Positions 32,084-44,485 of a stretch of 64,000 nucleotides of DNA are shown here, one piece after another. This DNA comes from Eucommia ulmoides. Its lineage: Eukaryota; Streptophyta; Magnoliopsida; Garryales; Eucommiaceae. The number at the start of each line of letters is the position of its first letter. Within the stretch, counting starts at the first letter, position 1. The DNA lies in contig CM028327.1 of assembly GCA_016647705.1 (NCBI GenBank), positions 6,333,726-6,397,725 of the forward strand, in the 5' to 3' direction. A program made the translations under genes and the position numbers. The notes below the pieces were generated by a model. It was not told where the DNA came from. It made no database searches and saw nothing but the letters and a program-made list of their open reading frames with translations.

Positions 32084-32639
32084 AGGGGGGTCAAATGCTA
32101 ATGTGTGAATTTGCCTCTTCAAAAAAATGGGTAATGCAATAAATTGTGTAAAATACTATTGACACTCCCAAAATATCTACTTGCACTCCAATTTCAATGT
32201 TGTTTGTGGTGTGGATGGAGTGCAAGTGGAGATTTTTGGAGTGGTGATGGCCTTTTCATTGTTCTAGTATTCATTATTCATTCAAGAGATTACTATAATT
32301 GGTTTGTCATGTTTGATTACGAAAATACCCTCATGCCCATTTCCCTCTCATGATTAAATTTTGGAGATTTTTTACCCGAGCCAATTTGTGAAATTGGGTT
32401 TGGATCCGGATCTTGGATATGGCACCATGGATCTTTTTATTTTCTCTCTTTTAATATTTTAATTATTTTTAAAAAAAAAATAATCAGTTTGCTCCTTTAG
32501 TCTACAAATGATTTATTGTTGTTTTGGTATAGAAAATTGGTTAAAACTTGCAGTTAGTTTGGTCAGAGTCCATATAGAGATTTTTTTTTTGAGTTGGTGT
32601 CTTGTTGTACGGTGTTCTTTGTGTCTTGTGAATGGTCCA

Positions 32640-33540
32640 CGGTTAAGTTTATAAGGTCCAAGCTAGTACTTGCACAAAAGACCTGTCAAGATGTGTTGAG
32701 TTTACTCCACATCAGATCGGATGTGGAATGGAGTGGTAGTCAAGCTGTAAATGTGAGAAAAAGACTCACATCTTGAGTCTATTTTGGGGGTGAGAGAGAC
32801 CCAAGATCACTCTACACTGGTATTAGAGTCCATGTTACAACAACTCTAACCCAATAACCATAAAGAGAGAAATTGGTTGAGGGTTAACCGACCAAAGATC
32901 CAATGTGTGAAGGGGAGATTGTGAAATTTATTCCACATCGGATGTGGAAAAGACTGATGATCAGATTATAAGTGTGGGAGAAATGCTCACCTAACAAGCT
33001 AAGTTTTGTGGTTGAGATAGACCCAATACCACCCTACAGAATATGTCCAGCAAAATTCCTCCGGCGTGAGAACAAGAGCTTAGGGGGAAAAGAGTTCAAT
33101 AATGCTTAATTAGAACTTTTCGTCTAACATGATGCATTTATTACTCGCTACTTATAAGAATGGGGTCATATTAGTCTTGCAATATTAGGTCCTTGAGTTC
33201 AGATCATCAGCGTAATCTGACGCGTGACCAATAAGGAGGCGCATGACGTAATTAAGCCTTTGGACCTTGTATTCCGGTCTATCAAATGGAGGCCATTGGC
33301 TGGCCTAAGTGAACAGGAGATGGAGCCTAGCTCATAGAAACGCTAAAGCCTTCTTGGTGGTCAAAGAAGTCTGCCTAGTGCTCGCCAATCGGTGGTTTGA
33401 CCGAGCTCGAGTGTCATGGATTGTCCAAAATAAGACCAGTCTTGTTTCTTTGGATGGGCAGTGATAGATGATCAAAAAGACCATTGTGAACACCATATTG
33501 CTACGTGTTGTGTTGTGAGTTATTCGGGGTGTTTAGTGAA
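32640..33540 (+). mobile_element. LTR-like copy 1, interrupted by a TRIM
   Basis: The flanks on either side of the TRIM at 32694-33038 match the sequence at 35670-35960. To the left, 'gtccaagctagtacttgcac' corresponds to 'ctccaagcttgcatttgcac'. To the right, 'cggcgtgagaacaagagctt' corresponds to 'caacgtgagaataagagttt', and 'gcgtgaccaataaggaggcg' to 'gcgtggccaatagacgggcg'. Both copies have the same orientation and are GC-richer than their surroundings. They are most likely LTRs of one retroelement family. Confidence 0.55.
32694..33038 (+). mobile_element. Complete TRIM (terminal-repeat retrotransposon in miniature)
   Basis: Two ~120-bp terminal repeats (32694-32816 and 32920-33038) share TTTA(C/T)TCCACATC, CGGATGTGGAA, a GTGAGA/GTGGGAGAAA block, GACTCACATC/GCTCACCTAA, and GAGATAGACCCAA followed by CTACA. 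Both begin TGT and end in CTACA. Right after the first is TGGTATTAGAGTCC (32818-32831), a near-perfect primer-binding site for initiator tRNA-Met (TGGTATCAGAGC). Just before the second is a purine tract (GAAGGGGAGAT, 32909-32919). The internal part is only about 100 bp and non-coding, so the element is complete but cannot move without help. Confidence 0.8.
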
Positions 33541-35310
33541 ATTACTCCTCATCAATTGTAAATATATTGAACTAATAATTTCCACAATAAATTGAATTTT
33601 ATATAGAAACTTAATTAAAAATGCAGAATATAAATAGATTTGAGACGACCTCATGATAATTAATGTGAATTGAAATTAACCGACCCGACTAATGACTTAA
33701 GTTACTAAAATATAAATTTATTTTTTTAAGAAATATTTTTGCCCCTTCTATATGTACCTCCGAAGATTAGGGTTTCAATTCACGAGTCTTATTTTTTTTC
33801 TGCCAACTGCTAAACTTTTTCTTTGAATCAATGTTTATATACCTCCGGGTTTCAATTCACGACTCTTACTTTCTTTCTGCCCGCTACTCTTTCTTTGAAT
33901 CAATGTTTTTCGTCCATCTCTCTCTTTCAACCCATTCGTCATTTTAATCGATTTAACCTCTAACACAGGTAGATTATTTATATTTATTTATTTGTTTTTA
34001 TTTATTTAAACAATAGATTTGTTTATTAACTATTAAATAGATTTAACTAGAAAACACAAATAAAATTTATTCATGACAACAATGATTTTTCAATTTTACA
34101 TAACATGTCTCGTTGTCGATTGTACCTTGCATTTCCAAAAATAATCTTATAATTTTATTTATTTATTGCACTAAGAAAATGATAATTAATTTTTTTTTTC
34201 CTCTTTTGTTAAAAACTCATTTTGATACCAAATACATAGATCCATATGATTTTAATTAGGATATTTTTTGTTGAACAATTTACGAAATTAAAATTTTAGC
34301 CTATGCAGTTCACGCGCTATAATAATTTTTTCAAAAGTCCAAAAATCACTGTATTTCATAAAAATTACTACAATTTTTTTACAGGGAAGATTACTTATAG
34401 TAACTTTTATTAATTATTAACTAATTAAATTGTTTATTGGGCCAGGTTGAAGTTATTTAGGGTAGCCATTTTGTTAATTACTTAATTTGAGAGGGTGTTT
34501 TTAGTAATTCCACTTGCAAAAGAGTCAAATAAAGAGATTACATGCACATAAACTCATTTTGACATTTTTTACTTGTAATTGGTTCACCCATTTGACCACT
34601 ATAATCTTTGAGATTACCATAACATTTCAGATTTTGTAATTTCAATTCAATTATTACACTTTTACCCCACTTTTTTGCAATCCCTAATAATTTAAAATAT
34701 AATTTTTTGGAAAAATATTTTTTTATGAAAAAGAAAATATTTTATTTTTCCATTTCTTTTTTTTTTTTTAATTTTTTTTTGAAATATTTCAAAGTTGTAC
34801 CGAGAAAACGGTTGTATTTTTCAAAATCGGGTCACGAAATAAATTTTGGGGTGGTAAAATGTAATTTTTTGAATAAATAATTAATATTGTAACAATAATT
34901 TAAGATATAGCCTCATTTTGATTACATTAATTTTAGTATCATTAATCCATGGGATTACAAAGATATTCACACTTTGAGATTGCTTTAAAATCAGAAAAGG
35001 AGATCCTACACATCCATAAAATAAATTGCCGAAATAAATTTATAACATTAATATTTGAGGTTTTTTCAATTTGCAACCCTGAATTTTGGAGAAATTTCAC
35101 TTTAGTCTATGTTCTTTCAATTTGAACACATTAAACTCTGAAATATCCAAATTATGTCAAATCAGTCCAAATCGGTTACTCTGTTATTTCTTATGATAGA
35201 AATGAGCCACGTATCAGACACGTAATTATTTATGTGTTCAAATTTCTCTGAAATTTCAGGGGTGTACATTGTAAAAAGCTCTAAATATTTTCCTTTTCCA
35301 GTAATTTCTT
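33541..35310. other. AT-rich DNA between two LTR-like copies; small MITE pieces
   Basis: A near tandem repeat lies at about 33765-33910 ('tacctcc..gggtttcaattcacga.tctta' twice). A partial family-Q palindrome lies at 34262-34385. A TIR-type fragment lies at about 35060-35285 ('aatttcactttagtctatg', 'tttcaatttgaacacatta'), related to the ends of the 9.2-12.1 kb element. No retroelement protein frames remain. Confidence 0.4.

Positions 35311-35312
<2 letters not shown>

Positions 35313-35376
<64 letters not shown>
35313..35376 (+). repeat. (CA)n(TA)n microsatellite
   Basis: About 17 CA units followed by about 15 TA units. The frame through it encodes only His/Thr then Ile/Tyr repeats and is not a gene. 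Confidence 0.9.
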
Positions 35377-35385
<9 letters not shown>

Positions 35386-35524
35386 ATGTGTGTAATGAAA
35401 CAAGTCTGTATATTTAAGTGTCAATAACCCTACAACCATGGTGTTTGGCCGTTTGTCTAGTTTTGTTGTTCCTAGGAAATTAGGAACATAAACAAAAAAG
35501 TGCCAAAAAAAAAAAAAATATTGC

Positions 35525-36610
35525 TCAACACTTCGAGTTGGTCTGGTCAGAAGATATGTGGATATTCCTTACTGAGGTGGAGGTGAAGGGTTCCTAGATC
35601 TAGTCATTTTAGGTCAATCCTCTTCAAATGTCTTGAAGTCCGAGGTCGCTTTACGTCTGATTTGAGCTGAGCTCCAAGCTTGCATTTGCACAAGGACTCA
35701 CCGAGACTTTGTCCCGTGAAATCCCTCCAACGTGAGAATAAGAGTTTGGGGGGGATAGGCAATAAATATGCTTCAAGGAGATAGTTGAGCATTACCTTTG
35801 GACATTGAATACCTTGGCTTTTATACGCAAAGCGCCGTAGAATTAGGAGGCCTAAGCTTGGTTAATTACCGTAACTCAGTGCGTGGCCAATAGACGGGCG
35901 TGTGAGGAGGTTAAGTTTCTGGGTCTGGGCTTTTTGGCCCATTAGGAGGAGTATATGGGCCAACCCATCACGGACAAGGGGAATCGACCTGGCCCATGAT
36001 TTCAACGGTGTTGAAACGAGCATCTTCTATCCTTGGAGGTGATGAGGAATCGTCCCAGCTTTGCTCGGACGTTCAAATCGACCAGAGGATGGTCGACCAA
36101 GGGATGGCTGACCAAGGGACGGGAAATCTTGAGGTTAGTCCGTCTTCTATTGGCTCTTCAAGCGATAGACCGAGCAGGGGACGTCAGAGGATTCCTGTTA
36201 GGTAGACGATATTCACCGTTGATCTGCTCTGCCTAGAAATGCCATTTAGGGGCCTTCTATCATAAATGCCAATTAGAGGCAGCTCGACATTTAAACTCGA
36301 CGCCTATTAGAGGTAGCTTGACGTTTAAACTCAACGCCTTAAGGCCGGTACATCTAGCTCGGGCTGGGACCAAGGGCTCTCCTTGGGTAAGGGCCGACCA
36401 AAGCCTACTTGGGAGCTCTGGTCGATAGAACATTCAAAGGCTTTTCCAATGGTAAAAACCCGACCAGGAGGTGCTCGGATCGCCAGGTCGGCCATTCCGT
36501 CAAATCCCAGTCAAAATCTCCATCCGCATGTGAGTCCTCAGCGAGTCAATTTAGAGTGACCAAATTCGCCCTCATCAACGCTATACCTTTCCAAATTTCA
36601 ACTCAAGCCC
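35525..36610 (+). mobile_element. LTR-like copy 2
   Basis: The 5' half matches copy 1 at 32640-33540 (see there). A TATA-like 'cttttatacgcaaagcg' lies at about 35818-35835. The second half (35990-36560) is rich in GACC/GGTCG words ('gaccagaggatggtcgacca' near 36057) and includes a ~45-bp tandem duplication at about 36260-36340 ('aattagaggcagctcgacatttaaactcgacgcc' type). Short open frames across it show no protein features. Confidence 0.5.
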
Positions 36611-39600
36611 CAATCCTTTATCTTAGTCTCCTTTGTCATTTACCCATTACAATTTTTTATTTTTTTTGGTACTTTATAAAATTATATTGAAAATATTTTA
36701 ATTCATCACAATCTAATAGTTTTTTAAATATAATTAATAAAATATAATAATAATAATAAAAAAAATTAGTATCCCTTAACACTTAACTCACTAACTCTAC
36801 AATCGAAACGTAATTTTAAAACCAAATATCATCTCTTATCCCGTTGATGTTTTTAATTTAGGTATTTATATTTTGAATATATATGTAACTATATATAATT
36901 GTTGTTCTTTTTTTTTTTTTCCTTAAATTAAGAAAATTAACTATTATAATTATACAAGCCCCTGAAATTCTAAATCTGCCGCTGATAATAGAGTTTGTTA
37001 CCATGTTTTTGTTTGGTATTTTCTAAAATTGGAAATAAACAAACACACAAAACAAATTTGCAACTATTCTTGGCATTTAATTGGGAATTGTGATTTTTTT
37101 TTTTTTATATACTTGTTTATATAATAAATCAGGACATGTTTTATATTTGAAATATTTTTTTATCATTGGTAGGTTAGAAATATTTTTAACTGTTGATTTA
37201 GATTTCGTTGAGAAATTAAATAAGAAATTCTCGATAAAATATATTTTCATTACATTGATTTAGTGGTTTGAGAAATCTCGAACAATCGATGTGAAACATG
37301 AATCTAATACTCGTCTTTAAGTGTAACTCTTGATTTGCACAATTTATGTAGAACATTCAACATTAATATATTAAATAACAATTAGTGTTTCTAGGTACAG
37401 GGTATAAAATAAAACAAATTAGGTTTATCTAATTTTAAAATCGTTACATCAATTTTTCAATCCAACTGTTGAAATCAAGCAACATTTAAACATTTGCATT
37501 ACTTGTCGCCGTATCATTTCTCTTCAATCTCTCATATACGCCTCTCTCTCTCTCACACCCCCAGAGACTCCATGCTATTGTCATCGCCGCTCGTGATCAC
37601 TCTCATCTCTCTCTATCTCTATTCCCTTGTCAATCTCCTCACTGAACATGCACGATTGTCACTATTATTGTTGATACTTATCCTATTTTTATTTTTCAAT
37701 TTAATTATTTAAATTAAAATATGTTTCATCGAGCGTAATAGTTATTTTAGTTACAATAATTATACTTTCTCATAGATTCCCAAATAGATTGAAACAAAAT
37801 TGAACCCGAGAATTCAGAATTGAAAATGAATCCTACTAAATTCTAAATTTTCACACGTCTTATTTCTAGTTCCAATTCCAAAACTCAACGCTAAATTTTC
37901 GCCGTCTTAGCCTCTCACTCAATCCAAACATAGTGTAAAAGATCACATTTTTTCCTTTTTTGGGGTGGAAATTTGGGGCTCAATCATGTGTTAACTTTAA
38001 CAACAATTAGGTGAGAAAGCAACATCTAAACAAAAATTGTGTAAATTTATTTCCTTGTTTTATAAGCAAATTTGTTCTTAAAAGTGTAGCCCATGATGGA
38101 AATTTTGTGGCTTTGTCCTTTTGCTCTTTACTATTTCTATATATTTTTTCAAAAGTCAAAAAGAAAATATACTTCAAACAAAATGTCATTCTTGCTCCCC
38201 CCCCTCCCAATAATTGATTGGGTTCAAATGTGCTAAATTAAGTGTTTGTGTTAATCTAGAAAAAAAAATTATTAGACTAGAGACTAGATTAGTCACTGTT
38301 GGTGTCGTAAATTGAAGGGCTTTTACTGGTCCAATCAGTCATGATCGATCAGTAGTAGTCAGCGACATTTGTCACCACTACAACAAAGACTAAACAACAA
38401 ATTTTAGAAATAATTTATAAATAATATTCTTTTAAATTTTTATTGAGACACTAAATCATAATGTCTTTATAATATTTGTTCAATAAGACATATTTTAGAA
38501 AATATATAATAAAAATAAAAATTATCTTAATAAATATAAATTAATGCAATAAAATAATTGTCCATATAAATTATCGAGAGGACAACTTTTAATTATTTTA
38601 CTACTTAATACGTCCCAAAAATAGTATATGTTACGACAAAATCTTGAATTTTATGGTAGTGGCATGGCATGCTGTGACTTTGTGAGCAGTGCAGTGGCTG
38701 CTTGAAAATGTCCCATCACTTATAATTTTTATTTTTTGCCATTAATTTTTATTTTTTAGTTAACAATCCAAAAATGTACAAGTTAGAACAAAAAAAATTA
38801 AAGGGGCATTAGTACATTGCATTTAAACTATATATATATATATATATATTTTAATTTTGATTATTTTCAGTATTTTGAATAATTTTTATTACTTCAGTTA
38901 ATATTAAATGCATTAAATTTATCAAGTTAATGTTAATTAAGAATTAATTTATACATTGAAAATAAATAAATAAGGTCTAAAAAATAAAGAGTTAATTATT
39001 ACTATTTCTTGTGGTTTGATCAAATTGCACTGTTGTGTATTACTTATTCTCTTGTGATTCAGATTAAAGTGCAATTGTTATATTTTTTTTATTAAAACTA
39101 ATTGTCAAACTTTAAAAAGTCAAATTAATAAATTATTTAATATTAATTAATTAATTAATATTTATGCCCCCCAAAAGAGCTTGATCAGATAAGATAATAT
39201 CCATTTGTCCCTATTTTTTTTCCTTTCTTTTATTCCTCTGGGGTCAAATCGTATCAGTTTAGGTCGGATCAGATATAAGACTAAATTTTTTATTTTAAGC
39301 AATTATGTCAAATATTTGACAATTGCACTTAAGTCCGAACTACAAGAAATGTAACTGATAACGAAAATAATGCAGGGGTATAAAGTGTATTTCAATCAAA
39401 CCAGGGGAGCAAAGTGCAATTAATCCAAAAATAAATTACTCTATTAGAAAGAAAAAGAAAAAAGTGGAGAACTATATATTAAGAACCAAAAAGTTAATTA
39501 TTTTTCCTTTATTTTTATTTCCAACTCTTTTTTTTTTAAAAAACAAAAAAACAAAAAAAGAAAGAAAGGAAAAATAGTTATTTAAGAGCACCTTATTTTA

Positions 39601-40490
39601 TAGTACTAAAAAGAATGCGAGTGGATTAGGTTAAGCTTAAAGTTAAGAACGTAAGTATGATAAACTCTATCTAGACTAATCTCTTACTAATTAAATACTT
39701 AAGAAGTTTTTAGCGCAAGCAATCTACGTAATTTTTTTTAAATTTTTTTTAAAATTACTGTAATATATATAAAAAAAATTATAATTTTTTAATATAAAAA
39801 TTACAATAACTTCTATGGTATACAACAACTTTTGAACTTCTAAAAAATTACTATAACGCGTAGATTGCATGGGTTAAAATTTTAATTTCATGAACCATTC
39901 AACAAAAAAATTTAAAATTTAATAATTTTATTTTTTTTGGTTATTCTCTCAAATTTAATGTTAGAATATTAGAAAAAAAAATATGAAAAAAAATATCAAT
40001 ATTAACATTTTAAGAAAAAAAAAAAAAAGAAAGTAAAACAATTACCAAACTCAACCATGCTATCTCTCATTTTTTTTTTTATTAAGGTCAAGAATGCATT
40101 TAGGGTTGGCCTCAAATACTACTTGTCCTTATGCTCTTTAGAGGAAATACACTAAAAAAAACATGTAACACCAAAATTGCCCTTTTGGTTTCCATAATAT
40201 TACATTTAAGCCACTTGATCCTTGATCGTTGAATAGTGATTTGCCAATGAGAAGAAATTAGTTTAGGGGGAGAAAAGGGTCATTTATGATGATGGTATCA
40301 ACCCAACTTCCATGTGCATTAAGTATTCAAGCAAAGGCCTCACATGGCCCTCTATTTTCTAGGTCTAGATTTTAGCATTTAGAGGAAATCCACTACAAAA
40401 ATAAAGTCTAGTGATGCTTTGTTGATTTTAGGAAAAAAAATATAGGGTATTAATGATATCAAATAGTGGTGTCATTTCTTTGTCTATATA
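36611..40490. other. Intergenic, AT-rich; scattered repeat pieces only
   Basis: A fragment near 37270-37350 ('caatcgatgtgaaacatgaa', 'ctcgtctttaagtgtaactc') resembles 40515-40575, beside the TRIM array. An (AT)n run lies near 38829-38849. A family-Q palindrome lies at about 39700-39910, ending 'gcgtagattgcatgggttaa'. Short ORFs at 37081, 37494 and 38007 are unconvincing. Confidence 0.45.
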
Positions 40491-40494
40491 GAAC

Positions 40495-41265
40495 TCTTGA
40501 TACTCTCAATTGATCGACGTTGAATAAAAATCTAACATCCGTCTTTAACTGGAGTCGCAGTTTGCACTGATAATCTAACTATGAGAGAAAAGAGATAAAT
40601 TTTCACAACCTTAAATCTGATACCATGTTAAGATAACTGAGAGATCGAATATTAAAAGTCAATTGTATTGATAAGTATAAAGCCTACAAAATGTTGAGAT
40701 GTATAAAGGTGCATATATGAAGGCACACTTTAGGGTTTTAAGCTAATGGGTGACATCGATATATGCATATGTTGTTTTATATGTAGATATTTCTAGTCCA
40801 TTTGATTAGAAGATAGAGAAAGAAAGACAAATTCTCATAACCTTGACTCTGATACCATATTAAAAAAATTAAAAGACAATTGTATTGATATGTGTAATAC
40901 TTACATAATGCTGAGATGTACAAAGATGCATATATAAATGCACAATTTATGGTTTTAAGCTAACGCGCGAGACCGTTATATACATTTTTTTTTGTATGTT
41001 CATATTTTTAGTAATTTCGGATAGAAGATAAAAAGAGAGGCGAATTCTCATAATCTTAATTCTGATATCATGTTAAAATAACTGAAAAACGAAATATTGA
41101 AAGAGAATTGTATTGATATGTGTAAAGTTAATATTGAAATGTACAAATGTGCAGGTTTTAAGCTAACAGGACAATATATACATATATTTTCTCTATGTAT
41201 ATATTTCTAGTCTTTTTGGTTAGAAGATAGAGAGGGAAAGAGAGGCCATATCTTGCAAAACCAAG
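40495..41265 (-). mobile_element. Tandem array of TRIM-type LTR and primer-binding-site units
   Basis: On the minus strand three tandem units of about 215-235 bp each contain an LTR-like part and a primer-binding-site-like word. The LTR-like part has words such as 'tacatctca.cattttgta', 'tatcaatacaatt' and 'gttatcttaaca'. The binding-site words are TGGTATCAGA (plus-strand 40616-40624), TGGTATCAGAGTC (40845-40856) and TGATATCAGA (41061-41070). All resemble the initiator-tRNA-Met site. Each is followed by 'aaggttatgagaattt'-type leader. Alternating LTR and internal units sharing LTRs are a known habit of TRIMs. A further copy of the LTR, on the plus strand, is at about 61005-61100. Confidence 0.6.
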
Positions 41266-41647
41266 CACCAATCTTTGCAACAAATTAGTCCTCATCATAG
41301 TAGACAAATTTGGTACTTTCTCCAACAATGTTAAAATCCTTATGCAAATATAATGATCTATATGTGTACAATTTTTTTTACCCTCAGATAGGATCCAAAC
41401 AAAGAGGTAATAAATAATTGTGGGGTGGGGGGGTCCAATAGGTTGAAAGTGACACTCATAACCCATCAATTCTATTATTGGTACCTCTTAAAAAAATTTA
41501 AATTAGAGCCAGTTGGCTTGGGAAGCCTTGTACAAAAATTATAAAATTTGGACAAAAAAAAATTTGTACAATGATTTTGATATTTCATTGTGTTTCATTT
41601 AGGGATTCCATGTCATTTTTTGTATCCTTTTGCTCCATATCAATTTA

Positions 41648-42083
41648 GGAGAAATTACATTTTTGATCCCTAAAGTATGGGGTGGATGTCTATCTAGATC
41701 TCGTTTGCTAAATTACACAATCGGTCACTCAAGTTTCACATTTATTCCGATCCCGTGATTTTGTCTGAAAAATGGGTTGTGTACATCATGTGATTTTCTA
41801 ATGGGAATATTTCGTAATTTCATTTCCTACCAACGATTCGTTTGAAGAATAAGAGAGAAGATCAAATCGTTGTTAATAAAAAATATCTTAGGTTTAGTGA
41901 AGTGAAGATTACGAAAACATACTCACTACGAAGTCATGTGCTGAGCACAACCTAATTTTCATTCAATTTTGTGAGATTGAAACAAATGTGAAACTGGAAA
42001 GATTAAATATACAATTTAACAAACTATTAGGGCCACATAAATAACCATCCCATACATTTGGGATAAAATATTTAATTTTCCCC
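41648..42083. repeat. Palindromic element, family P, copy 2
   Basis: The left arm starts 'ggagaaattacatttttgat' and 'ccctaaagtatggggt'. The right arm ends 'catacatttgggataaaata' and 'tttaattttcccc'. The centre holds 'accaacgattcgtttgaag' against 'gatcaaatcgttgttaat'. The two arms are imperfect reverse complements. Confidence 0.65.
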
Positions 42084-42483
42084 ATCAATTTAATCCCCAA
42101 GTACAATGGGATATACACTAGAATATTTATTATATACTTCCATCTTATCCCCACCAAATCTTATTTTAAAAATGAAGAAAATCTTCAAAAATAGCACACA
42201 CACTATCATTTTCTAAGTCGATAACACTTTTTTATTTAAAAGTAAAAAACTAATAATTTCAAAACTAACATTTTATTTCTTTGTTTTGTATATTTGGGAG
42301 ATCGATTTAGTAGGGACTTATACGCCTATCATATATCGAATTTATACATTTATTCCAATTTCAATTCTAAAACTTCAATTTTGTTCATCCAAACACTACT
42401 TAATCCACACATAACATAATCAAAGGTGTTGGAGCTCCTCAATGAACCGCCAATTTTCCTTTTTTTGGGGGGAGGGGGAAGGG

Positions 42484-42660
42484 AAGCCTTAGCACAACGG
42501 CAAGGTTGTCGTCGTGTGACCTAAAAATCACAGGTTTGAATTGTGGAAGCAACCTCTCATAATGCAAGGTAGGTAAGACCACGTACAATAGACGTCTGAC
42601 CTTTCCTTAGATTCCACGCATAACGAGAGTTTTGTAACACCGGATTGCCCCTTTTTTGTG
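42484..42660 (+). mobile_element. Au-like SINE, copy 1
   Basis: tRNA-derived head: box A in 'ttagcacaacggcaaggttg' and box B in 'caggtttgaattgtgg'. The body then has 'gcaacctctcataatgcaag', 'gaccacgtacaatagac' and 'cacgcataacgagag', ending near 'ggattgcccctttttt'. This order is the Au SINE of flowering plants (consensus recalled as GCACAACGGTAAGGTTG..GTTCGAATCGTGGAAACAGCCTCTTGCA). A poly-T end is typical. Confidence 0.8.
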
Positions 42661-42710
42661 ATGCGGGTTGGATTGGGAAATGGGTTTTTTTTTTTGGGGG
42701 GGGGGGGGGA

Positions 42711-42850
42711 GGCTTTAGCACAACGGTAAGGTTGTTATTGTGTGACCTAGAGCTTATGGGTTAGAGCCGTGAAAACAGCTTCTTGCAATGCAAGATGGTC
42801 CGATCCTTCCTCGAATCCCGCACCCGCACGCAGCACTAAGCTGCCCTTGG
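42711..42850 (+). mobile_element. Au-like SINE, copy 2 (internally shortened)
   Basis: Starts 'ggctttagcacaacggtaag' and continues 'gttgttattgtgtgacc', box-B-like 'gggttagagccgtgaaaac', 'agcttcttgcaatgcaagat' and 'ggtccgatccttcctcg'. It ends 'gcactaagctgcccttgg'. Compared with copy 1 it lacks the 'aagaccacgtacaatagac' segment. Confidence 0.8.
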
Positions 42851-43490
42851 GTTGGGTTGGGGAATTGTATGAAAAAATGGTCCCCCAAACAGATTCTGTA
42901 GATGGATTGAAGTTAAGAGAAAGACAAGAAACAGTAAAACATTTTTTTGTTCTCTCTCACATTCAAATTCTAACCCCCACCCACCGCCAGCCTTTTTACA
43001 GAAACCCAGGTTTGTCTCTCCTGTAGCTAACTTCCATGCCAACTATTCTCACCCCAATCCTCCCTCTCCCCCCTTTTTGGCTCTTTCTTACCCCCCCTCC
43101 CCTACAAAAAAACCCCCAACCCATCACCCCCCCCCCCCCCCCAAAAAAAAAAAAAAAAGAAAAGAAAAAGAAAAAGAGAGAGAGAATTCTTCAAATTTTT
43201 TATTTATTTTTTATCTTTTTGCTTTTTAGAGCCCCCCCCAAATTGAACAAATGTCAAAAGGTAAAGTGTAGAAACTGAAACCACAAGTAAGAATGAACAA
43301 AAAGTCTTTAAGATCATACTCCGAATCCCATAAAAGCAAGCAAAAGATAAAGCAAATAGCTTCATCACTTTATATTTAGATCAGATACTACACATACATA
43401 CATATATTTCTTTATCAAAAAACACTTCAAGTCTCAAACTCTCAATGACAAAAGCCAAAAAAAAAGGGAAGTGCACATTGCTAGTGTCCC
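42851..43490. other. Intergenic; C-rich and A-rich runs
   Basis: C-rich stretch (about 43040-43142, including a 16-base C run) followed by poly-A, then AT-rich DNA. No gene. Confidence 0.4.
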
Positions 43491-43494
43491 CGTT

Positions 43495-44370
43495 TGGAGA
43501 AAACCACCCAAAAATCAGGATTTTGAAATTGCAAAATTTTCTGATATGCCAAACGGGTACTTAGTGTTGTACTAACCAGACGATGGATACACAAACTCTT
43601 GTTGCCAAACAAGGTACCAAACAAGATCAAGCGGAGCCGCGGAAAAACCCAACAAAATCAGGATTTTCGAAATCACAAATTTTTATGTTCTGTCAAACGG
43701 GTACTTAATGTTTTACTAACAAGACGACGGATAAACAAACTCCTGTTGACAAACAAAATGAGGTGGAGAAAAACCCAACAAAATCAGGACTTTTGAAATC
43801 GCAATTTTTTATGATTAGCCAAATGGGTACTTAGTGTTTTACTAACCGGACGATGGATAAACAAACTCATGTTGCCGAACAAGGCACCAAACAAGATCAG
43901 GTGGAGAAAAACCCAACAAAATCAGGATTTTCAAAATTGGTCTGCCAAACGGGTACTTAGTGTTTTACTAACCGGACGACAGATACACAAACTCTCGTTG
44001 CCAAAAAAAATCAAGCGGAGAAAAAACCCAACAAAATCAGGACTTTCGAAGCGCAAATTTTTATGATCTGCCAAATGGGTAGTGTTTTACTAATCGGACA
44101 ACGGATAAACAAACTCCTGTTGCCAAACAAAATCAAGCAGAGAAAAACCCAACAAAATCAGAACTTTTGAAAGCACAAATTTTTATGAACTGCCAAACGG
44201 GTACTTAGTGTTTTACTAACAAGACAACAAATAAACAAGATCAAGAGTAGAAAAACCCCAACAAAATCAGGATTTTTGGAAGCACAAGTTTTATGATCTG
44301 CCAAACGGTACTTAGTGTTTTACCAACTGGACAATGGATAAACAAACTCCCGTTGCCAAACAAGGTGGCC
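43495..44370 (-). repeat. Seven-copy minisatellite (~125 bp unit) just downstream of the RING gene
   Basis: The unit contains 'aaacccaacaaaatcaggat', 'cacaaatttttatgatctgc', 'caaacgggtacttagtgttt', 'tactaaccggacgac' and 'ggataaacaaactcctgttg'. The ATCAGGA anchor falls at about 43515, 43656, 43781, 43921, 44035, 44157 and 44265, giving spacings of 105-141 bp. The array ends about 115 bases beyond the stop codon of the minus-strand RING gene, so it may lie in or just after its 3' UTR. Frames across it are compositional. Confidence 0.85.
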
Positions 44371-44485
44371 CGAATGGGCAAAGCTTGCAGCAATTGTATA
44401 TACACATATAGATACTTAAATGAATAATAATAAAAAAAAGGTAGAAAATATAAACAAGGAGGAGATCGGTGGGGTTGAGGAAAGC

